From NCBI GenBank assembly GCA_021802225.1, contig JAKAAS010000024.1, positions 1 to 10,530 of the forward strand: a stretch of 10,530 bases of DNA, in the 5' to 3' direction. The position numbers and the translations under genes were made by a program. Shown piece after piece: positions 1-7,330 of this stretch (the first letter of the stretch is position 1; each line of letters starts with the position of its first letter). The notes beneath the pieces were generated by a model. That model saw only the letters and a program-made list of their open reading frames with translations. It ran no database searches and was not told the DNA's origin. The stretch is from Bacillota bacterium (GTDB lineage Bacteria; Bacillota_E; Sulfobacillia; Sulfobacillales; Sulfobacillaceae).

Positions 1-30
1 TTGTGATTTTGTTTATCGACATCTTTGATG
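1..30 (+). repeat. Inverted copy of an internal emo segment at the window edge
   Basis: These 30 bases are the reverse complement of 980-1009 with one mismatch (29 of 30, including 23 perfect bases). Both copies lie in the same gene but on opposite strands. A chimeric contig end is the most likely cause. Confidence 0.85.
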
Positions 31-1241
31 GGCACATCCAATCCCTTGGCCCATGCTGGACGCTTGCGCACGGGCTGTCCGAAAGAGTTCCCCTGCCGGT
101 CCCAACCCACTAGAACTTTTTGCGCACTCTTGTCGATTTCCCCGTCCTCAAGCAAGGCCGCCCGCAGTCCAGCGATTTTCGGGACATGCTCAATAAACAC
201 GGGGCATGCTTCCTGGCAGGCGCCGCAGGTCGTGCACGCCCAAAGTTCCTCAGCACTGACCACCCCTCCCGCCAGAGGCACTGGCGGCTCCCCGGCCAGT
301 TCCCGGCGCACCGCATCACGCAACTCGATAATGACCATTTTGGGGGACAGCCGCTGCCCGGATGCATGGGCGGGGCAAACCGCCTGGCACCGCCCGCATT
401 CCGTACAGGTAAAGAGGTCCATAACATCCTTCCAGTTCATGTCCTCAACCGAACGGATGGCCATTCCCTCCTCAGGCGGCAAGGGCTCCACCAATTCCCC
501 ATGGGGACGTGTCTTGTGCAAGAAGATGCTGGGAACCGCCAAGAAAATGTGCAAATGCTTCGACGTGGGAAGGTAGGCCAGAAAGGCGAAGACCATACCA
601 ATATCCAAAATATACCCCGTGATGTATCCCGTCTCGGCAATAGCGGGATGGGCAGCCAAGCCTGTGGCCATCCACACCCGGGCCAGGGCATATCCCAGAA
701 ACCCCCAGGGGTCCAGGCCGGGACGGACATGAAACAGCAAGGGAGCGGCGAAAGGGTAGAACGACTCATGCAAAATAATGCCAATCATGATGACGGCAAT
801 CATTCCCAAAATAACATAGCCGTCGCGTTCGTCCGACCCATGATAGCGCTCCGGCTTCAATACCGCGCGCTGGTACACCGCCAGGACGATGCCAATCAGC
901 ACCAGCGCTACAAAGATATCCACCACACAGTCCAGCGCCGGTCCGATATTGAAGCCGGGGGCAAACACTTGCCCCACAGCATCAACGATGTCGATAAACA
1001 AAATCACAAAACCGCTGAAGATGAAAAAGTGGAGGACCCCCGACATCTTCATCTGCAATAGTCGCTTGTGCGCCAGCACCTGGCCCGCCATAAACCCTAA
1101 GCGCCGGGGCCAGTGGTCGAGCCGGCTAGTGGGGCGCGCACGGCGCATCACCCGCACAAGAGGCAGCATGCGCGCGGCAAAATACGCCGCCGCGCCCAAA
1201 AGCAGCGCGATAGTCAGAGCCATGAGCAGGTCGCGGGCCAT
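1..1241 (-). CDS. emo: EMO-type membrane FeS oxidoreductase (Etf:menaquinone oxidoreductase), 3' end missing
   Basis: This open frame starts at ATG 1241 and runs without a stop to the window edge (413 codons). Residues 1-245 form a membrane domain resembling nitrate reductase gamma (NarI), with hydrophobic segments near 8-28, 70-90, 105-123, 142-158 and 207-225. His71, His229 and His231 are candidate heme b ligands. Two ferredoxin clusters follow: Cys279/282/285/289 and Cys336/339/342/346, both CX2CX2CX3CP. The cysteine-rich (CCG) half expected after about residue 410 lies off the window. Family knowledge: EMO proteins take electrons from EtfAB and reduce menaquinone at the membrane. Its position 4 nt after etfA supports that role here, making it the likely electron exit of the sHdr pathway. 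A G-rich Shine-Dalgarno site lies about 8 nt upstream. The last 8-10 codons (bases 1-30) fall in a suspicious inverted repeat and may not be genuine. Alternative reading: a generic HdrD/GlpC-like reductase. Confidence 0.9.
   Translation of the reverse strand, partial: MARDLLMALTIALLLGAAAYFAARMLPLVRVMRRARPTSRLDHWPRRLGFMAGQVLAHKRLLQMKMSGVLHFFIFSGFVILFIDIVDAVGQVFAPGFNIGPALDCVVDIFVALVLIGIVLAVYQRAVLKPERYHGSDERDGYVILGMIAVIMIGIILHESFYPFAAPLLFHVRPGLDPWGFLGYALARVWMATGLAAHPAIAETGYITGYILDIGMVFAFLAYLPTSKHLHIFLAVPSIFLHKTRPHGELVEPLPPEEGMAIRSVEDMNWKDVMDLFTCTECGRCQAVCPAHASGQRLSPKMVIIELRDAVRRELAGEPPVPLAGGVVSAEELWACTTCGACQEACPVFIEHVPKIAGLRAALLEDGEIDKSAQKVLVGWDRQGNSFGQPVRKRPAWAKGLDVPIKDVDKQNH
980..1009 (-). repeat. 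Internal partner of the edge inverted repeat, inside the emo membrane domain
   Basis: On the minus strand this segment encodes FVILFIDIV of a membrane helix (about residues 78-87), which fits the protein. This copy is therefore the authentic one and the edge copy the suspicious one. Confidence 0.85.
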
Positions 1242-1245
1242 CGCC

Positions 1246-2196
1246 TTATCCCCCCCTCAACCGTTCGGCCAGAACCGGCATGAGGTCCAGCATATCCACC
1301 GTCGTGCCAAAGTGGGCCGCCTCCATGATAGAAGCCTCTTCATCCGTATTGACGGCAATAATCAAGTCGGCGTCCCGCATTCCCTGAAGGTGCTCGGGGG
1401 CTCCGCTGATCCCACATGCCAAATAGAGCTTTGGTTTGACCGTCTGGCCGGATTTCCCAACCTGACGGGCCTTGGGCAGCCAGCCAGCATCGACCACCGG
1501 CCGCGAGCAGCTGACAACTCCTCCCATGGCCTCCGCCAACTCATCAGCCAGCGGCAAATTGTCGGGGCTCTCAATACCGCGGCCCACACTGATCAAGATG
1601 TCCGCCTTTGTGATGTCGACATCGCCCTTTTCGGGCTCTATCACGCGTATCACCCGCATCCGGCTGGAATAGTCACCGGAGAGTGTTTCCACGACCGGAT
1701 CTCCAGCCTCTTCACCAGCTGGCCATGATCCCGGAAGAACGGTCACAATCGCGCCGTCACCCGGCACTGGCACCCGGGCCAGAAGCTTTCCCGCAAACAC
1801 CTGGCTGACCGCCGTAATCTTACCGTCTTGTTCCTGCAGGTCGCTGCAGTAGGCGATAAGCGGAATGTTGTTGCGCCCGGCCAGACCTGCTCCCAAATCG
1901 AGTCCCATCGTCGTGTTGGGAATCATCGTCAGAAAGGGGGCAGTTTCTGTTACGACCTGCACCAAGGCATTTTCGCAAACGGCAGGGTTATACACCGCAA
2001 AATCTCCGTCCTCAGCGGCAATCACCTTGTTGACGTCCAACCGCCGCAATCTGTCCGCAGCCCCCGGACCGAAACCCAGGGCCACCGTGGAGGTGCCGAG
2101 CACCTTCGCCAATTCCTTGGCTTTGCCCACGCATTCCTTTGTGGAGTCCGTGATTCCGGATGCAGTGCTCTCTGTCACAATGAGAATAGGTCCCAT
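1246..2196 (-). CDS. etfA: Electron transfer flavoprotein alpha subunit
   Basis: A 316-residue protein of normal EtfA length. The N-terminal half (1-190) is the alpha/beta domain that pairs with EtfB. The C-terminal FAD domain shows the family signature in order: VGRGIES at 204-210, SRPVVDAG at 231-238, QVGKSG at 245-250, GISGA at 262-266 and Asn283 in AVNTD. EtfA holds the FAD that swings between donor and acceptor. ATG 2196 lies 2 nt after the etfB stop and is preceded by AGGAGG 8 nt away, inside the end of etfB, so the two subunits are probably made in a fixed ratio. Placed between the sHdr genes and emo, it most likely carries electrons from sHdr to the membrane enzyme rather than serving fatty-acid oxidation. 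No acyl-CoA dehydrogenase gene is nearby. Confidence 0.93.
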   Translation of the reverse strand: MGPILIVTESTASGITDSTKECVGKAKELAKVLGTSTVALGFGPGAADRLRRLDVNKVIAAEDGDFAVYNPAVCENALVQVVTETAPFLTMIPNTTMGLDLGAGLAGRNNIPLIAYCSDLQEQDGKITAVSQVFAGKLLARVPVPGDGAIVTVLPGSWPAGEEAGDPVVETLSGDYSSRMRVIRVIEPEKGDVDITKADILISVGRGIESPDNLPLADELAEAMGGVVSCSRPVVDAGWLPKARQVGKSGQTVKPKLYLACGISGAPEHLQGMRDADLIIAVNTDEEASIMEAAHFGTTVDMLDLMPVLAERLRGG

Positions 2197-2198
2197 GG

Positions 2199-2972
2199 CT
2201 ACGCCCTCCTCAGCAAGTTATGGTCGGCGAGTATTTGCACAATGCGGTCGGCGACGGCATCCACATCGCCTTCAATCATCTCCGCGCGGCCAGCAGCCAC
2301 AGGCCGCACGAACTGAATGTCCGCAAAAGCCGGGCCCGCAGGCGCTCCTGCGGAGACCTCTTCAATGGCCACCGATTTTGCCACCTGCCGGACTTTGGCG
2401 ACAGACGCATATCGCGGGGGTTTGCGGGCCGCCTGCACGCCGATGACCACAGGCGATTCCACCTCGATTTCCGCGACCAATCCCCCAGAATATTCTTGAC
2501 GCAGCAAGATCTTGGAATTCCCTCCCATACGCACTTCGGTCACGACCGAAGCATGGGGCCAATTCAGAAACCCTGCCACCAAGCCAGGAATCTGCCCGTC
2601 CACATCATCGATGGCTTGCACTCCGGACAGCACCATGTCAAAATCCTGCTCCCGTACGTAGTCACTCAGAACCCGCGCTTGTTGCCAATTTGACATCGAC
2701 GCATCAAAATCACCGGTGATCTTCACGACGTGGTCAGCGCCCTTGGCCAACGCCGTAAACAGCATGGTATCAACATCTCCTGTACTCACCGCAATAGCCG
2801 TCACCTGTGCCCCCGACTCCTCTTTGAGAATCAGCGCTTCTTCCAAGGCCTGGTCATCCCATTCACTTGGCACATAGCTCATCTCATCATACTGAAGAGA
2901 ACCAGACTCCTCATCCAGCACCAACTCCTCAACTAAATCCGGAACCGCCTTCAACAGCACTGCCACGCGCAT
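2199..2972 (-). CDS. etfB: Electron transfer flavoprotein beta subunit
   Basis: A 257-residue EtfB. It begins MRVAVLLKAVPD, the usual start of the family, has the conserved SEWDDQALEEAL segment at 36-47, and carries the nucleotide-binding loop GVQAIDDVDGQIPG at 117-130. The ATG at 2972 is chosen over in-frame codons further upstream because AAGGAGG stands exactly 7 nt before it and the family start fits. The binding loop has the acidic IDD pattern seen in ordinary AMP-binding EtfB more than the AAD pattern of FAD-binding bifurcating forms. Sequence alone does not settle whether this Etf bifurcates. It follows shdrB3 after a gap of about 39 nt and precedes etfA by 2 nt, so it belongs to the same transcription unit. 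Confidence 0.93.
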   Translation of the reverse strand: MRVAVLLKAVPDLVEELVLDEESGSLQYDEMSYVPSEWDDQALEEALILKEESGAQVTAIAVSTGDVDTMLFTALAKGADHVVKITGDFDASMSNWQQARVLSDYVREQDFDMVLSGVQAIDDVDGQIPGLVAGFLNWPHASVVTEVRMGGNSKILLRQEYSGGLVAEIEVESPVVIGVQAARKPPRYASVAKVRQVAKSVAIEEVSAGAPAGPAFADIQFVRPVAAGRAEMIEGDVDAVADRIVQILADHNLLRRA

Positions 2973-3011
2973 GGGTCTGCCTCCTTTTGTTTTCCGTCTC
3001 ATCACTCTTTG

Positions 3012-4298
3012 TCAGCTTATGGCCAGGCCCTCATTAAGGCCCATACAGTACGCCATCAGTTCAACAATATCCATCACCTGAATCTGCCCGTCATGGCCTG
3101 TGGACTTCACGGCATCCTCAAAGCGGGGCACCTCATAAGGACAGCTGACCGCCAAAATTTCCGCCCCATATTCCACGGCCTCCTTGACCCGCCTCTCCGA
3201 CAAGCGCTCGCTGGCGTAGTCCCGGGTAAAGCCGTCCAGCCACATCCCGCCGCCCCCGCCGCCGCAGCAGTACGATGTTTCTCTGCAGTGCCCCATCTCC
3301 ACCAGTTCCACATCAGGAAGGGCTCTCAGCAATGACCGCGGAGCCTCGTACTCGCCGTTATGGCGGCCCAGATAGCAGGGGTCATGGAACGTAATGCGCT
3401 TCTTGATGCCCTTCACGAAATTCACGCCAGCCAGCTTTTCCGCAAGAAACTGGGTGTAGTGCCGTACGGGCCACTCCCCGCCCAGCTTGGGATACTCGTG
3501 CAAAAATGCGTTGTAAGCGTGCGGGTCGGTCACGATAATCTCATTGAACCGGTATTTGGACAACATTTTGATATTGTGTTCGGCCAGCATCTCAAAGAGT
3601 CCGCGCTCCCCCGCCATGCGTTGCGAGTCGCCGGCGCATTTCTCCTCGGTGCCCAAAATCCCAAAGTCGACCCCCAGCGCGGCCAAAATTCTGGCAAGCG
3701 CCGCGCTCGCTTCTTTGCCGCGGGGATGGTACGCCGGGTAGCACTCCACAAACCATAAAACGTCAACTGGAGCCTTCTTTTGCGACATGACCGGCACTGG
3801 AACCCCTGCAGTTTTCGTCCAGTCCGCCCGCTTGCGCGCAGACTCCCCAATGGGATTTCCATAGCGCGCGGTGTTTTCAAACGCGGTCAGAAGTTCCGCC
3901 GGGGCCTTCCCTTCCAACACCGCCTGTTCCCGCACTGCCGGCATGATGTCAATCATGTTGACTTCTTTCGGACAGACTCTGAGGCAGTTTCGGCACGTCG
4001 TGCACAGCCATAAGTCCGGTGAGTCAAGCAGGGAAATTCCCAGTTGGGTGCGCCGGAAAATTTTCCGGGGCGAATAGTCCCCAACGCTGTCGACAGGACA
4101 GACCGCTGTGCATTTCCCGCATTGGTAGCAATAGCCCAAGGATTCAGCGCCAGGAATATTCGTAATCTCTTCCAACACCGAGAGGTCGTACTCTGAGATG
4201 ACCCGGGGCTCGAACATGCGGTTCCATGTTCCATTGAGCTCTACGCCATCGACAACAGCTATCTCCAATTCAATTGCTTTCGCCTTTTGCAATGCCAT
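3012..4298 (-). CDS. shdrB3: sHdr C2-B2 fusion protein (two [4Fe-4S] ferredoxin motifs plus two CCG domains)
   Basis: A 428-residue fusion. Residues 50-130 are an HdrC-like ferredoxin module with two full CX2CX2CX3CP motifs (Cys57/60/63/67 and Cys99/102/105/109). Residues 180-425 are an HdrB-like region with two cysteine-rich domains. The first keeps only Cys186 and Cys221, and the position where CXXC is expected reads DPHA. The second keeps Cys308, the pair Cys344-Cys345 before a six-glycine run, and Cys386 in CPYEV, where the last cysteine of CXXC is replaced. In the type I sHdr system, C2 and B2 are separate proteins; the one-piece form goes with etfAB-linked clusters and has been called B3. 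The start overlaps shdrH by 29 nt. GGGAGG lies only 3 nt before ATG 4298 but 9 nt before an in-frame TTG at 4292, so the true start may be the TTG. Confidence 0.9.
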   Translation of the reverse strand: MALQKAKAIELEIAVVDGVELNGTWNRMFEPRVISEYDLSVLEEITNIPGAESLGYCYQCGKCTAVCPVDSVGDYSPRKIFRRTQLGISLLDSPDLWLCTTCRNCLRVCPKEVNMIDIMPAVREQAVLEGKAPAELLTAFENTARYGNPIGESARKRADWTKTAGVPVPVMSQKKAPVDVLWFVECYPAYHPRGKEASAALARILAALGVDFGILGTEEKCAGDSQRMAGERGLFEMLAEHNIKMLSKYRFNEIIVTDPHAYNAFLHEYPKLGGEWPVRHYTQFLAEKLAGVNFVKGIKKRITFHDPCYLGRHNGEYEAPRSLLRALPDVELVEMGHCRETSYCCGGGGGGMWLDGFTRDYASERLSERRVKEAVEYGAEILAVSCPYEVPRFEDAVKSTGHDGQIQVMDIVELMAYCMGLNEGLAIS

Positions 4299-4977
4299 AG
4301 TCCTCCCATCTCCGAATGCCCAGCAGACTTGTCACCACCTTGGGGAAAGGCGGGAGCACGTGGGTAAACTCCTCCGTGAGCCGCCATGAGGTCATGGTGA
4401 ACAGATATACGGTGTAAACCATTGCCAGCGCTACGAGGTGGCGGTACGGCGGCTCCACTTTCGGGATGCGGTGCAAGCTTTCCATCACCTGTTCCGTAAA
4501 TCGCGCCGCTTGCTCAATCTGGGTGTACAGTTGGCGGGTATCCACCACGAGGCAGGCGGGGTCCGCAAGCACCAGCGCCACCGCTCCCGTCTGGGTTTGG
4601 GGAAGAAACATCCAGCGCGGCCACCAGACAAAATCTCCCGGCCACACCGCTCCCAGCCAAAACGTCGCCCAATCCCAAAGCCAAGGCGGGGCCGCCATCG
4701 ATGCCAATTCCGCAATGGCGTCGTGAGGATGCCACAAAATATCTTCCCTGAGAGGGTCTTTGCAACCATCCCAGATGCGGCGGGCTTCCTCGCCCAGCCG
4801 GGCCGTCGCCGGCACCGCCAGCAGACAGCGCCTATCGTCGCGCAGCACCTCCGGAACAGTCCGCGCGCGCAGGGCGAGCACCTGATTCCACCGGCCGATG
4901 TCATCCTCGCCCACCAGCGGTTCAGCCTTATCCAAAAATTCCGATACGGCTTCCGCATCAATGACTAGCGCGCTCAT
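4270..4977 (-). CDS. shdrH: sHdrH-type conserved protein of the sHdr cluster, Trp-rich, function unknown
   Basis: A 235-residue protein without a recognisable catalytic motif or FeS site. It sits where sHdr clusters carry the 'hyp' gene, between shdrA and the C2/B2 genes, and the assignment rests on that position. It is striking for 13 tryptophans, eight of them in a Trp/Pro/Phe-rich block at 99-122. A moderately hydrophobic stretch at about 181-195 could be a buried helix; I do not read it as a confident membrane segment. Cysteines at 51, 72 and 142 are scattered. ATG 4977 overlaps the TAA of shdrA by one base (TAATG), with GGAAG just upstream inside shdrA, which points to translational coupling. 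It may be a structural or assembly subunit of the sHdr complex, but the sequence does not prove that. Confidence 0.82.
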   Translation of the reverse strand: MSALVIDAEAVSEFLDKAEPLVGEDDIGRWNQVLALRARTVPEVLRDDRRCLLAVPATARLGEEARRIWDGCKDPLREDILWHPHDAIAELASMAAPPWLWDWATFWLGAVWPGDFVWWPRWMFLPQTQTGAVALVLADPACLVVDTRQLYTQIEQAARFTEQVMESLHRIPKVEPPYRHLVALAMVYTVYLFTMTSWRLTEEFTHVLPPFPKVVTSLLGIRRWEDYGIAKGESN

Positions 4978-6038
4978 TACACTTCCAGCGCCAGCCGGTT
5001 CAGCGCTCCCACAGCTTTGGCGGCGGCAGCCCCTCCCATCGACACCGTGTCTTCAATATCTTTCGGGCCAGCCGCAGCTCCCGCCACAAATATTCCCGGC
5101 ACCGGTGTAGAAACCGTATCCAGTGGTCCGCCCACAATTTGCAAGAAGCCGTGCTCCTCCCGGGGAACCGAAAAGATCTTCGACATTTGCACCGTGCCCT
5201 TGGACGGTTCCATGCCGACAGATAGAATCACCAAGTCCATCAGAACTTCCACGGGCCGTCCCATGGTCGTATCTTCGCCTTTGATGAGAAGCTTGCCGCC
5301 CCGGCGGATGACCTCCGTCACAATCCCCCGCACGTAATTGACTTTGTATTCTTCCTGGGCTTTCCAATAGATCTGATCCTCCCAGAACCCATACATCCGC
5401 ATATCGATGTAGAAGATGAACACTTTGGCGTTGGGGAGCATGCGCTTGATTTCAATGGATTGCTTGGAGGCAATTCCGCAACAGACTTTGGAACAGTACT
5501 TATTGCCAATCTGACGGTCCCGCGAGCCCACACACTGGATAAAGGCCACGCTGTCAGGGGCTTGCCCCGTCGAGGGGCGGATAATTTTGCCTTGCTTGAA
5601 CATCGCTTCGGCGTCCACCAGAGTAATGACGTCATCATATTCGTAATACCCGTACATCTGCGTTTCACGCCCCGGGTCAAAATGCTGAAATCCCGTGGCG
5701 ATGACAACCGCCCCCACTTCCACCACCGTTTGGGTGGCGTCGGGATTTTCAAGAGTGACATGAAATGCCCCTATATCCCCTTCACTTTTGACCACCCGTG
5801 TGTTCACGCGCAAATCTATAGACGGATTGTGGCGAATGCCGCGCACAATATGGCCCATTGCTGCTTCCGTCTCCTGCAAATCGGGAGTGAGGGTTGCATA
5901 GGATGCATAGGGCGTTCCGCCAATCTCGGCTTGCGCCTCCACCAACAGCACCTTCTTCCCCAATTCCGCCACCGTCCGGGCGGCTTCCATGCCGCCCGGG
6001 CCAGCACCGACAATCAACACCGTATCTGTGTTTGCCAT
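4977..6038 (-). CDS. shdrA: sHdrA, FAD and [4Fe-4S] subunit of the sulfur-oxidising Hdr-like complex
   Basis: A 353-residue flavoprotein, much shorter than methanogen HdrA and the right size for the sHdr form. The dinucleotide-binding motif GAGPGG is at 11-16 and is followed by an acidic strand end (LLVEAQ). A second flavin motif (VVIATGF) is at 111-117, and the C-terminal VPGIFVAGAAAGPKDIEDTVSMG block at 313-335 is typical of the family. The HdrA cluster segment has Cys169 (QCVGSRD) and Cys182, Cys186 and Cys187 (YCSKVCCG). The flavin would pass electrons between the HdrB/C clusters and the acceptor, probably EtfAB here. ATG 6038 is preferred over ATG 6050: the MANTDTVLIVGAG start fits the family, and GGTGG is 5 nt upstream, while GGGAGG directly abuts the alternative ATG. 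It follows shdrB1 after 34 nt. Confidence 0.93.
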   Translation of the reverse strand: MANTDTVLIVGAGPGGMEAARTVAELGKKVLLVEAQAEIGGTPYASYATLTPDLQETEAAMGHIVRGIRHNPSIDLRVNTRVVKSEGDIGAFHVTLENPDATQTVVEVGAVVIATGFQHFDPGRETQMYGYYEYDDVITLVDAEAMFKQGKIIRPSTGQAPDSVAFIQCVGSRDRQIGNKYCSKVCCGIASKQSIEIKRMLPNAKVFIFYIDMRMYGFWEDQIYWKAQEEYKVNYVRGIVTEVIRRGGKLLIKGEDTTMGRPVEVLMDLVILSVGMEPSKGTVQMSKIFSVPREEHGFLQIVGGPLDTVSTPVPGIFVAGAAAGPKDIEDTVSMGGAAAAKAVGALNRLALEV

Positions 6039-6072
6039 CGATCCACCCATCCTCCCGCAATTGGTGACTCCG

Positions 6073-7272
6073 TCAGAGCACATGCTCCCACGTGACATAC
6101 TCCAACTCGCCACTCTTTATTTTTCTGACATCGTCCTCAAATTCTGCCCAGGCCTTATCCACATCGATTCCCATTTTCCGCAGCAGCGGGCGGTAATCCA
6201 CGGAATGCCAGTGCAGCTGACAGACCCGGAAAGGGTGGGCGCCCATAGCCAAAGCGGCGAACTGCGACTCAGACATGACCGGCACCCCGACATTGCGGCC
6301 ATGGGCCTGGGCCGCAAACTGGCTCTTATCAAGCGAGGTCACACAGCCCGTGTCATGCGTGAGCACCACATCGGGATTCGCCTCTTCCTTCATCACCTCA
6401 ATCTTGCGCAGTGTGGCAAAGCTCCTTGTAAAATCCCGCTGCACGAGAATATGGCGGAATCCAAATCCACAGCAGTCGTACCAGGTCGAGTAATCGGCGA
6501 CATGGGCTCCCAGTTCTTGCACCACCCCCGTCACCGCAGCAGTGCGCTGGCCGCCATAAATTTCCGGATCGTAGATAGCGTCGCCGCTCTGCAGTTTATA
6601 GTAGTGACAGGCTGGATGAACCGTCGCGGTAATGGGAGACAGGTCAAACTGCACGCGCTGGGCCAGATCCCGGCGTACGGCATACATCCACTCGCTGTAA
6701 TGCACAATTTCCTCCGGCATCACAAAGGGCCGGCCCAGCTTTTCAATAATCGCCCGGACCTGTCTCCGCAGTTTGGCGTCGTGAACCAGTTCATGGCGAA
6801 CTTCTTTATAGTGGCCAAAGCTGGTGCCGCAGTGGATTATGGGATAGTATCCGGTCTCATAGGCAGCGGAAAAATTCCGCATGGCCACAGCGGCCTGCGC
6901 CGCTTGATTGGACGTTGCCGATGCGTAATAATTCCACGCCGTGCACGATGTCTGGTCACGCGGGTCGAAGTAGTCCAGCCCCAGAACCCGGTTTAACCAG
7001 AAGATGGATGTTGAGTACCCGGGAATATGCCCGCACTGTCCACAGCTCTTGTGGTGCCATGTATGGGTTAAGGGGATTTTCTTCTCCCTGCCGAACTTAG
7101 TCGGCGCCAGGTAATACGGTTCCGGAACCGGCTGGACAATCCACTCGCCTTCCCGCCCCAGTTCCCGGATGGCTTCGCGCAGATCTTCATCCCGGACGGT
7201 CTCGGGATCCCGGTCAAACACTTTGGCCGTCTCGACCTTTGTCCCTGCAATTGGCAAATTCAACGGCTCCAT
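6073..7272 (-). CDS. shdrB1: sHdrB1, CCG-domain subunit of the sulfur-oxidising Hdr-like complex
   Basis: A 399-residue HdrB-like protein with two incomplete cysteine-rich domains. In the N-terminal one, the usual PGC is PGYSTSIFW (84-92), leaving Cys77, Cys80, Cys110 and Cys148. The C-terminal one has Cys222, the CCG at 267-269 and Cys310, but TGCVTS stands where a CXXC is expected, so the full CX31-39CCX35-36CXXC pattern is broken. Cys351 is extra. HdrB proteins bind noncubane [4Fe-4S] clusters that handle disulfide or thiol chemistry; how many form here cannot be told from the sequence. ATG 7272 is chosen because AAGGAG stands 7 nt upstream. The gene starts about 58 nt after shdrC1 ends, the longest gap in the operon. 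Confidence 0.9.
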   Translation of the reverse strand: MEPLNLPIAGTKVETAKVFDRDPETVRDEDLREAIRELGREGEWIVQPVPEPYYLAPTKFGREKKIPLTHTWHHKSCGQCGHIPGYSTSIFWLNRVLGLDYFDPRDQTSCTAWNYYASATSNQAAQAAVAMRNFSAAYETGYYPIIHCGTSFGHYKEVRHELVHDAKLRRQVRAIIEKLGRPFVMPEEIVHYSEWMYAVRRDLAQRVQFDLSPITATVHPACHYYKLQSGDAIYDPEIYGGQRTAAVTGVVQELGAHVADYSTWYDCCGFGFRHILVQRDFTRSFATLRKIEVMKEEANPDVVLTHDTGCVTSLDKSQFAAQAHGRNVGVPVMSESQFAALAMGAHPFRVCQLHWHSVDYRPLLRKMGIDVDKAWAEFEDDVRKIKSGELEYVTWEHVL

Positions 7273-7330
7273 ATCATCTCTCCTTATCCGCCAGGCTTCG
7301 GCCAGCAACCCGCTCACTCGTTCCGATTTT

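Noticed and set aside
120..1061. Long plus-strand open frame of about 313 codons opposite emo
   Set aside because: Its translation is rich in His, Gln and Arg with no domain pattern, and the opposite strand encodes a clear membrane FeS protein across the same bases.
889..1728. Plus-strand open frame spanning emo and etfA
   Set aside because: It crosses two well-supported minus-strand genes, has no ribosome binding site and shows no family resemblance.
5989..6996. Plus-strand open frame of about 335 codons opposite shdrB1
   Set aside because: It is the antisense shadow of shdrB1; the protein-like signal (CCG, conserved cysteines) is all on the minus strand.
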